Of a DNA stretch of 64,000 nucleotides, positions 17,713 to 27,735 are shown piece after piece. This stretch comes from Cellvibrio sp. KY-YJ-3. GTDB taxonomy: Bacteria > Pseudomonadota > Gammaproteobacteria > Pseudomonadales > Cellvibrionaceae. The stretch spans positions 124,001-188,000 of the forward strand of contig NZ_CP031727.1 in assembly GCF_008806955.1 (NCBI RefSeq), read 5' to 3'. Numbering within the stretch: the stretch's first letter is position 1; the number at the start of each line of letters is the position of its first letter. Both the position numbers and the translations under genes were made by a program. The notes beneath the pieces were generated by a model. The model had not been told where the DNA came from. It worked only from the letters and a program-made list of their open reading frames with translations, and made no database searches.

Positions 17713-18471
17713 ATGCGTAAACCGAATTCCCCGTTGCCATCCCCAGTGTTTTCCACCCCCATATCCTTGGGTGAAGAACAGGTACACCTGTGGCTGCTGG
17801 ATTTGCGTCGAATAGACGAACATCACCTCGCTCTCGCCCACAGCATTATGAGCACAGCAGAGCACACGCTGGCGCAGACATTTAAGCGCGGCAAAGATAA
17901 TTATCTCGCCAGTCGCTGGCTGCTGCGCAGCTGCCTTGCGCGTTACACCGGCATGCCCGCAGGTGATATAACTTTTGCACGCACCGACAAGGGCAAGCCC
18001 TTTATCCCGCACAGCGATATTCAATTCAGCCTTAGCCACAGCGGCCATTGGGCAGTGCTTGCTATCGCCCGGGGCATGCAAGTAGGTATCGACTTGGAGG
18101 CTGGCCAACGCCAGCGTTCGATCCTGAATATCGCCGAGCGCTACTATCATCCATTGGAATATGCGCAACTCAGGGCACTACCGGCAGAGCGACAGGCAGA
18201 TTATTTTTATCGCCTCTGGACACTGAAAGAAGCGTTTTTCAAAGCGCTGGGCACCGGCATTTCAGCCGGGCTGGAAAAGATTCAATTTGCACTGCACAGC
18301 ACTGCCGACCAGCCCGCTATTGATGCCCGCATTGACCCGCAGCTTTCCCATAGCACCTGGCAATTTGAGCAGTGGCAATTAGCCGAAGGCGAGCTTGTTG
18401 CGCTCGCCTATGCTGCGCCACAGGTCGCGCCATGCCTTTGGTTTGATGTACTGGCGCCAGCTTTTCCTTGA
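17713..18471 (+). CDS. 4'-phosphopantetheinyl transferase (Sfp/AcpT type)
   Basis: A 252-aa transferase that moves the phosphopantetheine arm from CoA to a serine of carrier proteins. The magnesium-binding motif is VGIDLE (D127, E129), and the second signature is WTLKEAFFKALG (E173). The size and the bipartite N-terminal half (TDKGKPFIP, FSLSHSGHWAVLA) fit the Sfp/Gsp class rather than the small AcpS. I start at the ATG at 17713; an upstream GTG would add 16 residues. No carrier-protein synthase lies nearby, so its target is unknown. Confidence 0.9.
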   Translation: MRKPNSPLPSPVFSTPISLGEEQVHLWLLDLRRIDEHHLALAHSIMSTAEHTLAQTFKRGKDNYLASRWLLRSCLARYTGMPAGDITFARTDKGKPFIPHSDIQFSLSHSGHWAVLAIARGMQVGIDLEAGQRQRSILNIAERYYHPLEYAQLRALPAERQADYFYRLWTLKEAFFKALGTGISAGLEKIQFALHSTADQPAIDARIDPQLSHSTWQFEQWQLAEGELVALAYAAPQVAPCLWFDVLAPAFP

Positions 18472-18536
18472 CTCTGCATCGCCCGCTGCTAGCATTGCCG
18501 CCACTATTTTCCCTCTCTGATAAATAAGAAAAGCCC

Positions 18537-19499
18537 ATGTTGCCATTTCATCAGGCCGTCAAAGACGACTTCAGCGCAGTTAACCAACTGATCATCGATA
18601 AACTCCACTCCGATGTTGGCCTGGTCGAGAATATTGGCCATTACCTGGTTGAAGCGGGCGGCAAGCGCCTGCGCCCCCTGCTGGTGCTGCTCACCGCTAA
18701 TGCGCTGGGTTATAAGGGTAAGGATCATTTGTCGCTTGCGGCAATTATCGAATTTATCCACACCGCTACCTTGCTGCACGACGATGTGGTGGATATGTCC
18801 AACCTGCGCCGCGGGCGCCCCACCGCCAATGCCGAATGGGGCAATGCACCCAGCGTATTGGTGGGTGATTTCCTATATTCGCGCGCTTTTCAGATGATGG
18901 TGGCGATTGGCAATATGGATGTGATGGCGATCCTCAGCGATACCACTAACATCATCGCCGAAGGTGAAGTGCAGCAGTTGGTTAACGCCAAAGACCCCAA
19001 TGTGAACGAGGAAAACTACTTCCGCGTGATCGACAAAAAAACTGCCATTTTGTTTGCTGCCGCCTGCGAAGTGGCCGCCGCCCATTGCGGTGGTAGCGCG
19101 GCACAACGCGAAGCCGTACGCCTTTATGGCCGTCATGTAGGTGTTGCCTTCCAATTGGTAGATGACGCACTGGACTACACCGGTGATGCCGCCACTCTGG
19201 GTAAAAATGTGGGTGATGACCTGGCCGAAGGCAAACCCACCCTGCCCCTGATTTACGCCATGCGCACCGGTACCGCGGCGCAAGCCGAATTGATCGCCAC
19301 CGCGATTCGCAACGGCGATGCCAGCCAACTGCCAGCCATTTTGGAAATCGTACAGGCAACCGGTGGCATGACTTACACACTGGATGCTGCCAAAGCGCAA
19401 GTTCAGGCCGCCATCGCACAACTGCAACACCTGCCGAACAACATCTATACCCAGGCGATGAAGGAACTGGCTGAGTTCTCTCTGGCACGCAGTTTTTAA
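18537..19499 (+). CDS. ispB: Octaprenyl diphosphate synthase
   Basis: A 320-aa long-chain all-trans polyprenyl diphosphate synthase. The first Asp-rich motif is LLHDDVVD followed by RRGRPTAN, the second is FQLVDDALDYTG, and GGKRLRP is near the N terminus. It adds isopentenyl units to farnesyl diphosphate to make the side chain of ubiquinone. Length and motifs fit IspB; the exact chain length (C40 or C45) cannot be read from sequence. It is 65 bp downstream of the phosphopantetheinyl transferase gene, same strand. In many gammaproteobacteria ispB lies by rplU, which is not the case here. Confidence 0.92.
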   Translation: MLPFHQAVKDDFSAVNQLIIDKLHSDVGLVENIGHYLVEAGGKRLRPLLVLLTANALGYKGKDHLSLAAIIEFIHTATLLHDDVVDMSNLRRGRPTANAEWGNAPSVLVGDFLYSRAFQMMVAIGNMDVMAILSDTTNIIAEGEVQQLVNAKDPNVNEENYFRVIDKKTAILFAAACEVAAAHCGGSAAQREAVRLYGRHVGVAFQLVDDALDYTGDAATLGKNVGDDLAEGKPTLPLIYAMRTGTAAQAELIATAIRNGDASQLPAILEIVQATGGMTYTLDAAKAQVQAAIAQLQHLPNNIYTQAMKELAEFSLARSF

Positions 19500-19665
19500 G
19501 CCCATTCACGGCGAGCGCTACCCAAAGAAACAAATTCATGGGCAGTGCGCGGTGCACGAGCAACGGCTGCCCGTCTAACTGGACAACTGAGCCACAGCGG
19601 TTAGAATGGCGCACTTTTGCGCGACGGCTCCGCCCTCGCCATCATTAACAACCTGAGTAATTTCA

Positions 19666-20190
19666 ATGACCACCTTTGAACCACAAAGCTCCTACAGCCG
19701 TGAAGAACTGTTGAAATGCGGCGACGGCCTGCTGTTTGGCCCAGGCAACGCTCAATTGCCCAAACCTAATATGCTGATGCTGGATCGCATTGTTCATATC
19801 AGCCACACCGGCGGTGAATTTGGCAAAGGCGAAATTGTGGCCGAATTGGATATCTCCCCCGACTTGTGGTTCTTTGACTGCCACTTCCCCGGCGACCCGG
19901 TAATGCCCGGCTGTTTGGGGCTGGATGCTATGTGGCAATTGGTGGGATTCTTCCTCGGCTGGAAAGGCAACCAGGGTCGCGGTCGCGCACTGGGTTGCGG
20001 CGAACTGAAATTCACCGGCCAAATCCTGCCCACCGCCAAGAAAGTGACCTACCATATCAACTTGAAGCGTGTGATCGAGCGCAAGCTGATTATGGGGATC
20101 GCTGATGGCCGCGTATCCTGCGATGGCAAAGACATCTATTTTGCAAACGATTTGCGTGTTGGCCTGTTCCAGAACACCGACAGCTTCTAA
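19666..20190 (+). CDS. fabA: 3-hydroxydecanoyl-ACP dehydratase/isomerase
   Basis: A 174-aa hot-dog-fold enzyme. The active site is [20 protein letters not shown] with H73 and D87. It dehydrates 3-hydroxyacyl-ACP and isomerises the C10 trans-2 product to cis-3, the branch point for unsaturated fatty acids. It is followed 168 bp later by fabB, the usual partner. The gap has no clear terminator, so the two are likely co-regulated. I could not identify a FabR- or FadR-type site by eye. Confidence 0.97.
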   Translation: MTTFEPQSSYSREELLKCGDGLLFGPGNAQLPKPNMLMLDRIVHISHTGGEFGKGEIVAELDISPDLWFFDCHFPGDPVMPGCLGLDAMWQLVGFFLGWKGNQGRGRALGCGELKFTGQILPTAKKVTYHINLKRVIERKLIMGIADGRVSCDGKDIYFANDLRVGLFQNTDSF

Positions 20191-20358
20191 TCAGCCGACT
20201 CATCTGCGTGACTGTTACAAACCGCACAACAAAAACAAGCCATAAAACAAGGAGTGAGCAGCGAGCCCCCTGTGGCATACTGACACTCCGCTTAACCCGC
20301 CAGACTCTGTGAAAACCTGCTGTTCAGGCGCTGTAGCTAAATACAAAAGAGGTAGCCT

Positions 20359-21570
20359 ATGAAACGCGTTGTTGTTACCGGTATGGGAATTGTGTCCTGC
20401 CTGGGCAATGATAAAAATGCCGTGTTGGATGCATTACGCGCTGGCCGTTCCGGTATCAAATTCCAGGAAGCATATAAAGAGAAAGGCTTCCGCAGCCATG
20501 TTGCAGGCTCTATCGACATCAACCTTGCCGAATTAATCGACCGTAAAGTACTGCGCTTTATGGGTGATGCCGCCGCCTATGCATTCCTCTCCATGGAACA
20601 AGCCATTGCCGATTCTGGCCTGAGCGAAGACCAGGTTTCCAATGAGCGCACCGGCATTATCATGGGTTCTGGCGGTGCGTCCTCCAAAAATCTGGTTGAA
20701 GCGGCTGACATCCTGCGCGAAAAAGGCCTGAAACGTGTTGGCCCTTACCGTGTTACCCAAACCATGGGCAGCACCACCTCGGCATGTTTGGCCACTCCTT
20801 TTAAAATCAAAGGCGTTAACTACTCGATCTCCTCCGCTTGTGCCACCAGTGCACACTGCGTGGGTAATGCGGTTGAATTGATTCAGCTCGGCAAACAAGA
20901 TGTGGTATTTGCCGGTGGTGGCGAAGAAGAGCATTGGACGCTGACCGCACTGTTTGATGCCATGGGCGCCCTGTCCACCAAATACAATGAAACCCCGGAG
21001 CAAGCCTCACGCGCCTACGATGCTGAGCGCGATGGCTTTGTGATCGCCGGTGGTGGTGGCTGTTTAGTGCTGGAAGAATACGAACACGCCAAAGCACGCG
21101 GCGCCAAAATCTACGCCGAAGTAGTCGGCTACGGCGCCACGTCTGATGGCTACGATATGGTGGCTCCGTCTGGTGAAGGCGCTGTGCGCTGCATGAAACA
21201 GGCTCTCGCCACTGTGAATGGCAGCATCGACTACATCAATTCTCACGGCACCTCTACACCAGTGGGTGATTTGGCCGAACTGAAAGCCATCAAAGAAACT
21301 TTTGGCGACAAAATCCCGGCAATCAGCTCCACCAAATCCCTGACTGGCCACAGCCTGGGCGCTACCGGCGTTCAGGAAGCGATTTATAGCTTGCTGATGA
21401 TGGAAAATGATTTCATCTGCGCTTCAGCCAATATCACCACCCTCGACCCCGAAGCTGTGGGCATGCCCATAGTGCTCAAGCGTCAGGACGGCGTAAAACT
21501 GGATCGGGTTATGTCCAATAGCTTTGGTTTTGGTGGTACTAACGCGACCCTGGTTTTTCAAAGAATCTAA
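20359..21570 (+). CDS. fabB: 3-oxoacyl-ACP synthase I
   Basis: A 403-aa condensing enzyme with the Cys-His-His triad: C161 in [12 protein letters not shown], His in [12 protein letters not shown] and His in [12 protein letters not shown]. It extends the cis-3-decenoyl-ACP made by FabA, which is essential for unsaturated fatty acids. AGAGG lies 7 nt before the ATG. It is directly downstream of fabA. Confidence 0.97.
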   Translation: MKRVVVTGMGIVSCLGNDKNAVLDALRAGRSGIKFQEAYKEKGFRSHVAGSIDINLAELIDRKVLRFMGDAAAYAFLSMEQAIADSGLSEDQVSNERTGIIMGSGGASSKNLVEAADILREKGLKRVGPYRVTQTMGSTTSACLATPFKIKGVNYSISSACATSAHCVGNAVELIQLGKQDVVFAGGGEEEHWTLTALFDAMGALSTKYNETPEQASRAYDAERDGFVIAGGGGCLVLEEYEHAKARGAKIYAEVVGYGATSDGYDMVAPSGEGAVRCMKQALATVNGSIDYINSHGTSTPVGDLAELKAIKETFGDKIPAISSTKSLTGHSLGATGVQEAIYSLLMMENDFICASANITTLDPEAVGMPIVLKRQDGVKLDRVMSNSFGFGGTNATLVFQRI

Positions 21571-21609
21571 AGGGGCAGCGCACTTAACAGTTCAGCGACC
21601 ACCCACAAT

Positions 21610-21657
21610 GCAATAAAAAACGCGAGCGGCTGACAAAGCCCCTCGCGTTTTTATTGC
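21610..21657 (+). terminator. Terminator of fabAB
   Basis: A long inverted repeat (GCAATAAAAA-CGCGAG / CTCGCG-TTTTTATTGC) enclosing a 14-nt loop, 40 bp after the fabB stop codon. Confidence 0.8.
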
Positions 21658-21901
21658 ACTGCATTACAGCATCATCCCCATCAAAACGCCTAGTTGGATA
21701 CCAGTCCCTGGCGCCACAAGCCACACCCGAAAATTTACTGGCGCCAAACCTCGCGCTTTATCGCTTAAATCTGCATGGCATGCCACTTGCGTTATTTAAG
21801 CAGCCCAGTTGGCATAACCCTGCCCTGCCTCCTTCTCGCCCGCTGGTTTCCCGCATCACTGCGTGCGCAAACAGTCAACAAACTGCATAGGGATTGCCGC
21901 T
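21658..21901. other. Intergenic stretch with no recognisable element
   Basis: The space between the fabB terminator and the acyltransferase start shows no operator repeat, RNA gene or convincing reading frame. It should contain the acyltransferase promoter, but I cannot point to one. Confidence 0.5.
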
Positions 21902-22990
21902 ATGAATTATTTTATCCAAGCCGCCCGACAACAAGGCTTTTCCGTCCCGCTTCATGCGCTGCGCGGTGTGGCGGCGGTAATAGTATTGCTCGGCCACCTG
22001 TATGGACGAGCTGCCGAAGCCTTTCCTGCGGTGCAATTCATGCCACTGTTTAACGGCAGCGCGGCCGTCACCTTCTTTTTTGTCCTGAGCGGCTTAGTGG
22101 TGGGGGCATCGCTCGCCAAAAACGGCCTGAGCCAAGCCTCGGTATCGCTGTATTTTCACCGGCGCTTTTTTCGCATTATGCCGCTGATGTTTTGCACGGT
22201 TACTGTGGGCGGTTTGTATTTGTTATTTATCGACCCCTATTTGCGCTATTCGCTTAACCCCAAAGAGTTTGGTGAGTTCTCGCTGCTCAAGTTTGTCGCT
22301 GGCTATGTGGGCTATTCACTCAAGGCCAATCCACCCATTTGGTCGATTTATGTGGAGATAATCGCCTCGCTGCTGATCCCCTTAATGCTGCTATTTGGCA
22401 ACAAGGCGAGCCATATTGCCCTGGCACTTACCGCGTGTATTTTGATCTCGCTAATTCCTCTTAATTTCAAACACCATTGGAATTTTTACATTTTTAGCTT
22501 CTACGCCGGCTTGAGTGTTTTGCTCTGGGGAAGATGGTTAAAGGATCTATTCATGTCATTTGCAGCGCCCTTATTTTGGGTGCTGCTGACGATATTGGTG
22601 GCAGGGTTTTATCTGGCAAGGCCACTGACCAGCGCTGGTTACGGAGATTTATGGATTGTCTATTGGGAGACGCTGTGCATCGCACCGGTCATTGGGGTTA
22701 TCTACTATGCGCCCGAGCGCTTTGCATTTTTACAGGCGCGGCTGTTCCGCTATTTGGGGGATGTGTCCTACAGCCTTTATCTCACCCATTCGATTTTGTT
22801 AGTGGTACTACTCAATCTGGTAATCGGGTTCATGGGCACTACAAGCATGGCCGTTGTGGTCTATTGCGTGCTCGCTATCTGCAGCTGTTTTTTGGTGGCG
22901 CAAATCTCCTATCGCACCATAGAAATGGGAGGTATTCGACTGGGTGAACGCTTGCGCAGGCCACCAAAACCGGCAATGGAGTTGCTGTAG
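21902..22990 (+). CDS. Acyltransferase 3 family membrane protein
   Basis: A 362-aa integral membrane acyltransferase (OafA/NodX type) with about ten hydrophobic helices. The signature is LHALRGVAAVIVLLGHL near the N terminus (conserved R and H) and FFVLSGLVVG. Such enzymes transfer acetyl or other acyl groups to exported carbohydrates. A C-terminal SGNH domain is absent. I start at the ATG at 21902 (AGGGA upstream) rather than a GTG 39 bp earlier. No O-antigen cluster lies nearby, so the substrate is unknown. It is convergent with the RmlD-like gene 24 bp away. Confidence 0.88.
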   Translation: MNYFIQAARQQGFSVPLHALRGVAAVIVLLGHLYGRAAEAFPAVQFMPLFNGSAAVTFFFVLSGLVVGASLAKNGLSQASVSLYFHRRFFRIMPLMFCTVTVGGLYLLFIDPYLRYSLNPKEFGEFSLLKFVAGYVGYSLKANPPIWSIYVEIIASLLIPLMLLFGNKASHIALALTACILISLIPLNFKHHWNFYIFSFYAGLSVLLWGRWLKDLFMSFAAPLFWVLLTILVAGFYLARPLTSAGYGDLWIVYWETLCIAPVIGVIYYAPERFAFLQARLFRYLGDVSYSLYLTHSILLVVLLNLVIGFMGTTSMAVVVYCVLAICSCFLVAQISYRTIEMGGIRLGERLRRPPKPAMELL

Positions 22991-23014
22991 CTGGCTGAAT
23001 CGAATGGGCGCAGG

Positions 23015-23899
23015 TTATGGGGCGAGCTTGATCTGCTCGCGGTTGTGCAACCACTGTTTGACCAAGGGCAGCAAACTTGGGCGCCAGGAGCGGGCCTGAA
23101 TACCAAAGTTGTCGCGCGCGTGGCGGCAACCCAATATCGCACTGAGTGGTTCCGTTTCTGGTTCAGCATCTACCAGCGTCAGGCTGGGCTCAGCGGTGAG
23201 TAATTGCTGCTGGATTAACAGCTGCAGAACTTGGTCGGCAAACTCATCTTCGGTACAGGCATCACCGCTGCAATAATGCATTACGCCCCAGTTCTCTGCA
23301 CCGCAGCTAATTTGTTTTGCCATGGCAACGGCAACGCGAGCGGCATCCGAAAGCGCCGTGGGTGCGCCGCGCAGGCGACGGTTAACACTGACTGACGCCC
23401 CCGCTAAAAATGCGCTGAGCAAACGCGTTAAATGATTGTCGCCATAGGCACCTATCACCCAGCTTAACCGCAACACAACAAAACGCTGCAACTCCGCCGC
23501 AATTGCTTGTTCCGCTTCGACAAACGCCGCGCCCGTTTCATTTTTGGGCGCCGGTGCATCTTTTTCACTGTGAGTCCCCTTCGGGTCCGCACCAAACACG
23601 CTGTAACTGGAGAAGTGAATCAGGGGGATATTCCCCTGTTTACACGCACGCGCCAACTGCCGCGCGGTTTCTATCAGGGGCATCTGGCCACCGGGATAAT
23701 AGGCCTCTTCCCAGCCGCGACAATTAATCACCAAGTCCGGCTGCTCGCGCGCAAAATAAGCCGCTACTGCCGCTTCATCTGACCAGTCCAATGCATTGCC
23801 CGCGGGCATCAGCAACTTGAAAGGCTCGCGCTCAAGCTCGTGCTCTAACGCCTTACCCAAGGGGGAATTTACATCCGTTAACAACAAGGTGAATGACAT
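23015..23899 (-). CDS. RmlD-like sugar-nucleotide-binding protein lacking the catalytic pair
   Basis: A 294-aa Rossmann-fold protein of the extended short-chain dehydrogenase type, closest in layout to dTDP-4-dehydrorhamnose reductase (RmlD). Residues 53-60 (QPDLVINC) and 94-103 (IHFSSYSVFG) match. The N-terminal glycine motif is degraded to TDVNSPLGKAL, and the position of the catalytic YGxTK reads TGAAF (122-126), so Tyr and Lys are both missing. It probably binds a nucleotide or sugar without reductase activity. I start at the ATG at 23899. It is divergent from an FAD oxidoreductase / aldo-keto reductase pair. Confidence 0.8.
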   Translation of the reverse strand: MSFTLLLTDVNSPLGKALEHELEREPFKLLMPAGNALDWSDEAAVAAYFAREQPDLVINCRGWEEAYYPGGQMPLIETARQLARACKQGNIPLIHFSSYSVFGADPKGTHSEKDAPAPKNETGAAFVEAEQAIAAELQRFVVLRLSWVIGAYGDNHLTRLLSAFLAGASVSVNRRLRGAPTALSDAARVAVAMAKQISCGAENWGVMHYCSGDACTEDEFADQVLQLLIQQQLLTAEPSLTLVDAEPETEPLSAILGCRHARDNFGIQARSWRPSLLPLVKQWLHNREQIKLAP

Positions 23900-24029
23900 G
23901 GTGATCCACATACCCGTAAAATTTTTACGCATATTAGCAGCACAAGCGCCGGGCGCGGCAAGGGTAATTCGCGCTTGAAACACTTATACTGCGCCGCCTG
24001 ACCGTTCAGCTACCGGAAATTCACTGCCG

Positions 24030-25301
24030 ATGAGCACACCCCCGCACGAGATTCATCTGGACATCGCCATTATCGGCGGCGGTGTCGCAGGCCTATGGCT
24101 GGCCAATCGCACCAAAAGCGCGGGGTTTAGTGTCGCCCTGTTTGAATCCAACGCGCTGGGCAGCGACCAAACCCTCGCCTCGCAGGGCATGATCCATGGC
24201 GGTATGAAATACACCTTGGCGGGCACCCTAACCGGAGCGTCAGAAGCCATTGCCGATATGCCCAAGCACTGGCGCGCCTGCTTGTGCGGCGAAGGCGATG
24301 TCGATTTGCGTCATACCCGCATTCTTAGCGATCACTTTTTTATGTGGTCGGGTGATGATTTGGGCAGCAAAATCACCAGTTTTTTTGCCAGCAAGATTAC
24401 CCGCGGCCGGGTCGATGCTGTCCACCCGGATCGTCGCCCGCCCCTGCTACGCCACAAGGATTTTGCCGGTAGCCTCTATCGTCTGGAAGACCTGGTGATT
24501 GATACCCCCAGTCTGGTCGCGAATCTGGCAAATAACATAGACGGCTGCTGTTACCAGATCGATTGGCAACAGGCACAACTGCAGCGAGACAGCAGCGGCA
24601 AGATCCATTTGAAAATCGCCGCTACTGCTGGCGAGCTATGCATTTATGCACAGCGTTTTATCTTCACCGCAGGCAAAGGCAATGCGCAATTACTGGCCGA
24701 ACTGGGGCTGGAACAGCCCGCCATGCAGCTGCGCCCGCTGCAACAGGTGATGGTAAAACACCAACACCCGTTCGACTTTTACGGCCACTGCTTAGGGCGC
24801 GAGGCCACTCCGCGCCTGACTATTTCCAGCCATCGCCTGCCCGATGGTGCCTCTGTGTGGTACCTGGGCGGCAGTCTCGCGGAAAAAGGCGCAAGCATGA
24901 CGCCGGAGGCACTGGTAGAACTGGCCCAACAGGAATTACAGGAATTGATCCCCTGGGTAAACATGGAAGGCGCCGAGTGGGCTTGCCTGCCCATCGACCG
25001 GGCAGAACCGCGACAACCTGACTTTGCCCGCCCCGACAACGCCTTTGTGGCACCGGCTACTGGCGCTGACAACCTGCTGGTGGGCTGGCCGACCAAACTG
25101 ACCTTGGCCCCCAACCTAGCGAACCAAGTGTTGGCACTGCTCACTGGCAACCGCATCACCCCCACCCATCCACAAGTGTCAGTGCGGGATTGGTTACCCT
25201 TGGCACCACTGGCCAAAACACCCTGGGAGCATGCATTTCCCCCGGCGCTCAGCGCGGAGGATTCACTCGCCCTGCGCTTTCGCGAGCCGGACGATGAATA
25301 G
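24030..25301 (+). CDS. FAD-dependent oxidoreductase (DAO family)
   Basis: A 423-aa flavoprotein. The N terminus carries the dinucleotide-binding motif AIIGGGVAGLWLANR with the acidic residue FES at the end of beta-2. LASQGMIHGGMKYTLAG resembles the region seen in glycerol-3-phosphate dehydrogenase and related amine or hydroxy-acid oxidases. A second Gly motif, FTAGKGNAQLLAEL, follows. No signal peptide or membrane helix is seen, so it is cytoplasmic or peripheral. The substrate is unknown. It is followed 48 bp later by an aldo/keto reductase gene, with which it probably shares a transcript. Confidence 0.82.
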   Translation: MSTPPHEIHLDIAIIGGGVAGLWLANRTKSAGFSVALFESNALGSDQTLASQGMIHGGMKYTLAGTLTGASEAIADMPKHWRACLCGEGDVDLRHTRILSDHFFMWSGDDLGSKITSFFASKITRGRVDAVHPDRRPPLLRHKDFAGSLYRLEDLVIDTPSLVANLANNIDGCCYQIDWQQAQLQRDSSGKIHLKIAATAGELCIYAQRFIFTAGKGNAQLLAELGLEQPAMQLRPLQQVMVKHQHPFDFYGHCLGREATPRLTISSHRLPDGASVWYLGGSLAEKGASMTPEALVELAQQELQELIPWVNMEGAEWACLPIDRAEPRQPDFARPDNAFVAPATGADNLLVGWPTKLTLAPNLANQVLALLTGNRITPTHPQVSVRDWLPLAPLAKTPWEHAFPPALSAEDSLALRFREPDDE

Positions 25302-25349
25302 TTACCAACCAACTTGGACAAGCTCCCAATTGCAAGAGGATTTACCCGT

Positions 25350-26213
25350 ATGATGCCGCGCAAGCGCCTCGGCCGAACGGACATAGAGGTCAGCACCATG
25401 GGCTTGGGCACCGTTAAATTCGGCCGCAACCAGAGCCTCAAGTACCCGACACCCTTTGATTTGCCCAGCGATGAACAAGTCCGGCGCCTGATCGACTGCG
25501 CCCACTCCATGGGCGTAAACCTGATCGATACTGCCCCCGCCTATGGTTATAGCGAAGAGCGTATTGGCGATGCACTGCGTAAATCGCGCAAGGACTGGGT
25601 GATCTCCACCAAAGTGGGCGAAGAGTTCACTCCCGACAAGTTTTCCGATCAGGGGCACTCGCGCTTTGACTTCAGCGCCACACACACCCGTATGAGTGTA
25701 GAGCGCTCACTGCGCCGCTTGCGCACGGATTATCTGGATCTGGTACTGATCCACTCGGATGGCAATGACCTTAACATCCTGCAACAAACCGAGGTACTCC
25801 CCACTCTGCAGCAACTCAAGCAGGAGGGCTGGATTCGCGCCTTTGGCATTTCCAGCAAAACCCTGGAAGGCGGGTTGCTCGCCGCCGAAATCTGCGATGC
25901 GGTGATGGTGACTTACAACGCCAGCCAACAGGACGAGGCGCCGGTCATCGCAAAATCTGCGCAACATGGTGCGGCCGTGCTCCTGAAAAAGGTTCTCGCC
26001 AGCGGCCATATCTGCCATGATGCGCCCGCACCGGGTACAGTTGTACACAAGGTTAAGGCTGAAATAGACCCAATTCAGCAAGCACTGGATTTTACCTATG
26101 CAGCGCAAGGTGTCACCAGTGCGATTATTGGCACCCTTAATGAACGCCACTTGCGCGATAATTTGTTCAAAGCGATACGCGCGCAAGATTCAGCAGTAAG
26201 CACAAACGAGTAA
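25350..26213 (+). CDS. Aldo/keto reductase
   Basis: A 287-aa NADPH-dependent reductase with a TIM-barrel fold. The catalytic tetrad is visible: Asp and Tyr in LIDTAPAYGYSEERIG, Lys in ISTKVG, and His in VLIHSDG. The C-terminal cofactor-binding segment IIGTLNERHLRDNL is present. I use the ATG at 25350, preceded by AAGAGGA; the longer frame starts at a TTG. It is downstream of the FAD oxidoreductase and 3 bp upstream of hisI, so it may be transcribed with both. The substrate is not inferable. Confidence 0.88.
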   Translation: MMPRKRLGRTDIEVSTMGLGTVKFGRNQSLKYPTPFDLPSDEQVRRLIDCAHSMGVNLIDTAPAYGYSEERIGDALRKSRKDWVISTKVGEEFTPDKFSDQGHSRFDFSATHTRMSVERSLRRLRTDYLDLVLIHSDGNDLNILQQTEVLPTLQQLKQEGWIRAFGISSKTLEGGLLAAEICDAVMVTYNASQQDEAPVIAKSAQHGAAVLLKKVLASGHICHDAPAPGTVVHKVKAEIDPIQQALDFTYAAQGVTSAIIGTLNERHLRDNLFKAIRAQDSAVSTNE

Positions 26214-26216
26214 ACT

Positions 26217-26597
26217 ATGAGTAATTGGTTAGACGCTGTGAACTGGAATAGCGATGGACTGGTTCCCGCGATTGCCCAGGATGCACAAACCGGCCGGATT
26301 TTGATGATGGCCTGGATGAACCGCGAATCGCTACAGCTATCGGCTGAGCGGGGCGAAGCGGTTTATTGGTCGCGCTCACGCGGCAAACTCTGGCACAAAG
26401 GCGAAACCTCTGGTCATATCCAAAAGCTGCATGAAATCCGCCTGGATTGCGATGAAGATGTAATAGTGCTGCAAGTGGAACAACTGGGCGGCATTGCTTG
26501 CCATACCGGACGGGAATCGTGCTTTTACCGGATTCTGAAAGATGGCACTTGGCAGACTGTTGACCCGGTTATCAAAGATCCGGCAGAGATTTACTAA
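26217..26597 (+). CDS. hisI: Phosphoribosyl-AMP cyclohydrolase
   Basis: A 126-aa metal-dependent hydrolase that opens the purine ring of phosphoribosyl-AMP, step 3 of histidine synthesis. Landmarks are [29 protein letters not shown], and the metal-site cysteines in RLDCDEDV and [13 protein letters not shown]. It is a stand-alone HisI rather than the HisIE fusion of enterobacteria; hisE follows 30 bp later. Confidence 0.96.
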   Translation: MSNWLDAVNWNSDGLVPAIAQDAQTGRILMMAWMNRESLQLSAERGEAVYWSRSRGKLWHKGETSGHIQKLHEIRLDCDEDVIVLQVEQLGGIACHTGRESCFYRILKDGTWQTVDPVIKDPAEIY

Positions 26598-26627
26598 CCG
26601 CACCCGGCAAACCCGATAGAGAAAGTT

Positions 26628-26966
26628 ATGAACAACGATATTCTCAAGCAACTGACGGACATTCTGGAAGCGCGCAAAAATAACGCCGACGCAGAGTCAT
26701 CCTACGTTGCCAGCCTGCATCAAAAAGGCCTGAACAAAATTCTGGAAAAGGTCGGCGAGGAATGCACCGAAACGATTCTAGCCGCGAAAGACGCACAGAC
26801 CAGTGGCGACAATAGCGACCTCATCTATGAAACCGCTGACCTCTGGTTTCACAGTCTGGTTATGCTCTCCCATCTGGGCGAGAACGCAGATTCTGTTTTA
26901 AACGAACTGGCGCGCCGCTTTAATATGTCCGGTCACGACGAAAAGGCCGCGCGCGCCAACACCTAA
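26628..26966 (+). CDS. hisE: Phosphoribosyl-ATP pyrophosphatase
   Basis: A 112-aa all-alpha hydrolase of the MazG-like type that removes diphosphate from phosphoribosyl-ATP, step 2 of histidine synthesis. Conserved parts are [21 protein letters not shown] with the metal-binding Glu residues, and the helix with [15 protein letters not shown]. It is the partner of hisI, and the pair precedes tatABC as in pseudomonads. Confidence 0.95.
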   Translation: MNNDILKQLTDILEARKNNADAESSYVASLHQKGLNKILEKVGEECTETILAAKDAQTSGDNSDLIYETADLWFHSLVMLSHLGENADSVLNELARRFNMSGHDEKAARANT

Positions 26967-26995
26967 TCACACCTTCATTTAACTGGGGAATCATC

Positions 26996-27247
26996 ATGGG
27001 TATTAGTGGAATCAGTATTTGGCAACTGCTTATTGTTCTGGCAATTGTGGTTATGTTGTTTGGTACCAAACGTTTGCGCAGTTTGGGCAGCGACCTGGGC
27101 AGCATGATCAAAGGCTTCAAAAGCTCTATGAGCAGTGAAGAGGCCGCCAAAAAAGACGAAGAGGAAGCCCAGAAAAATCTGGAGCAAAAAACCGTAGCGA
27201 ATAGCACCAGTGCGGAAAAAACCGAACAAAACAACACCAAGGTTTAA
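26996..27247 (+). CDS. tatA: Sec-independent translocase subunit TatA
   Basis: An 83-aa membrane protein: one N-terminal helix ([18 protein letters not shown]), then the [14 protein letters not shown] hinge and an amphipathic helix, ending in a charged tail. It forms the pore-like assembly of the twin-arginine export system for folded proteins. It is 29 bp after hisE and 2 bp before tatB. Confidence 0.95.
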   Translation: MGISGISIWQLLIVLAIVVMLFGTKRLRSLGSDLGSMIKGFKSSMSSEEAAKKDEEEAQKNLEQKTVANSTSAEKTEQNNTKV

Positions 27248-27249
27248 TT

Positions 27250-27735
27250 GTGTTTGATATAGGTTTTACCGAGCTTGTTGTATGTTTGGTGGTTGCACTG
27301 GTGGTAATAGGGCCAGAGCAACTGCCCGGCACTGTGCGCACTGTTGGCCTGTGGATTGGCCGACTCAAACGCAGCCTACGCGAAACCCGCAGCGAAATTG
27401 AGCGGCAAATCGGCGCGGATGACATTCGCCGCCAGTTGCACAATGAAGAGATTCTGCAAAACATTGAAGCCACGCGCCGGCAGTTTCAAAACTCTATCGA
27501 CGAATCGGCCAACGCCATCCAATCCAGCTTGAATGAGGCGGATAAGGTTGACGAGCAAGCGCGCCGTGAACGCAGCGGCCAGTACGGCCCACCCGATGAG
27601 CTACCGGATCACGCCCACACGGCTGAAGCGGTAACTAATACGCCATCGGCAGTAGTGGAAGCCAAAACTACGCCCGCAACCGACATAGCCACCAAGCCTG
27701 CCAGTGCTGCGGGCACAGATCCTAAATCCGTATGA
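27250..27735 (+). CDS. tatB: Sec-independent translocase subunit TatB
   Basis: A 161-aa protein starting at a GTG codon. It has an N-terminal helix ([20 protein letters not shown]) with the conserved Glu and Pro of TatB, a long amphipathic helix rich in Arg and Glu, and a disordered Thr/Ala-rich tail. With TatC it recognises twin-arginine signal peptides. The stop overlaps the tatC start by 4 bp. Confidence 0.94.
   Translation: MFDIGFTELVVCLVVALVVIGPEQLPGTVRTVGLWIGRLKRSLRETRSEIERQIGADDIRRQLHNEEILQNIEATRRQFQNSIDESANAIQSSLNEADKVDEQARRERSGQYGPPDELPDHAHTAEAVTNTPSAVVEAKTTPATDIATKPASAAGTDPKSV

Noticed and set aside
21658-21890. Reading frame of 78 codons between fabB and the acyltransferase
   Set aside because: It starts inside the terminator, lacks a ribosome-binding site and has a composition unlike the neighbouring proteins.
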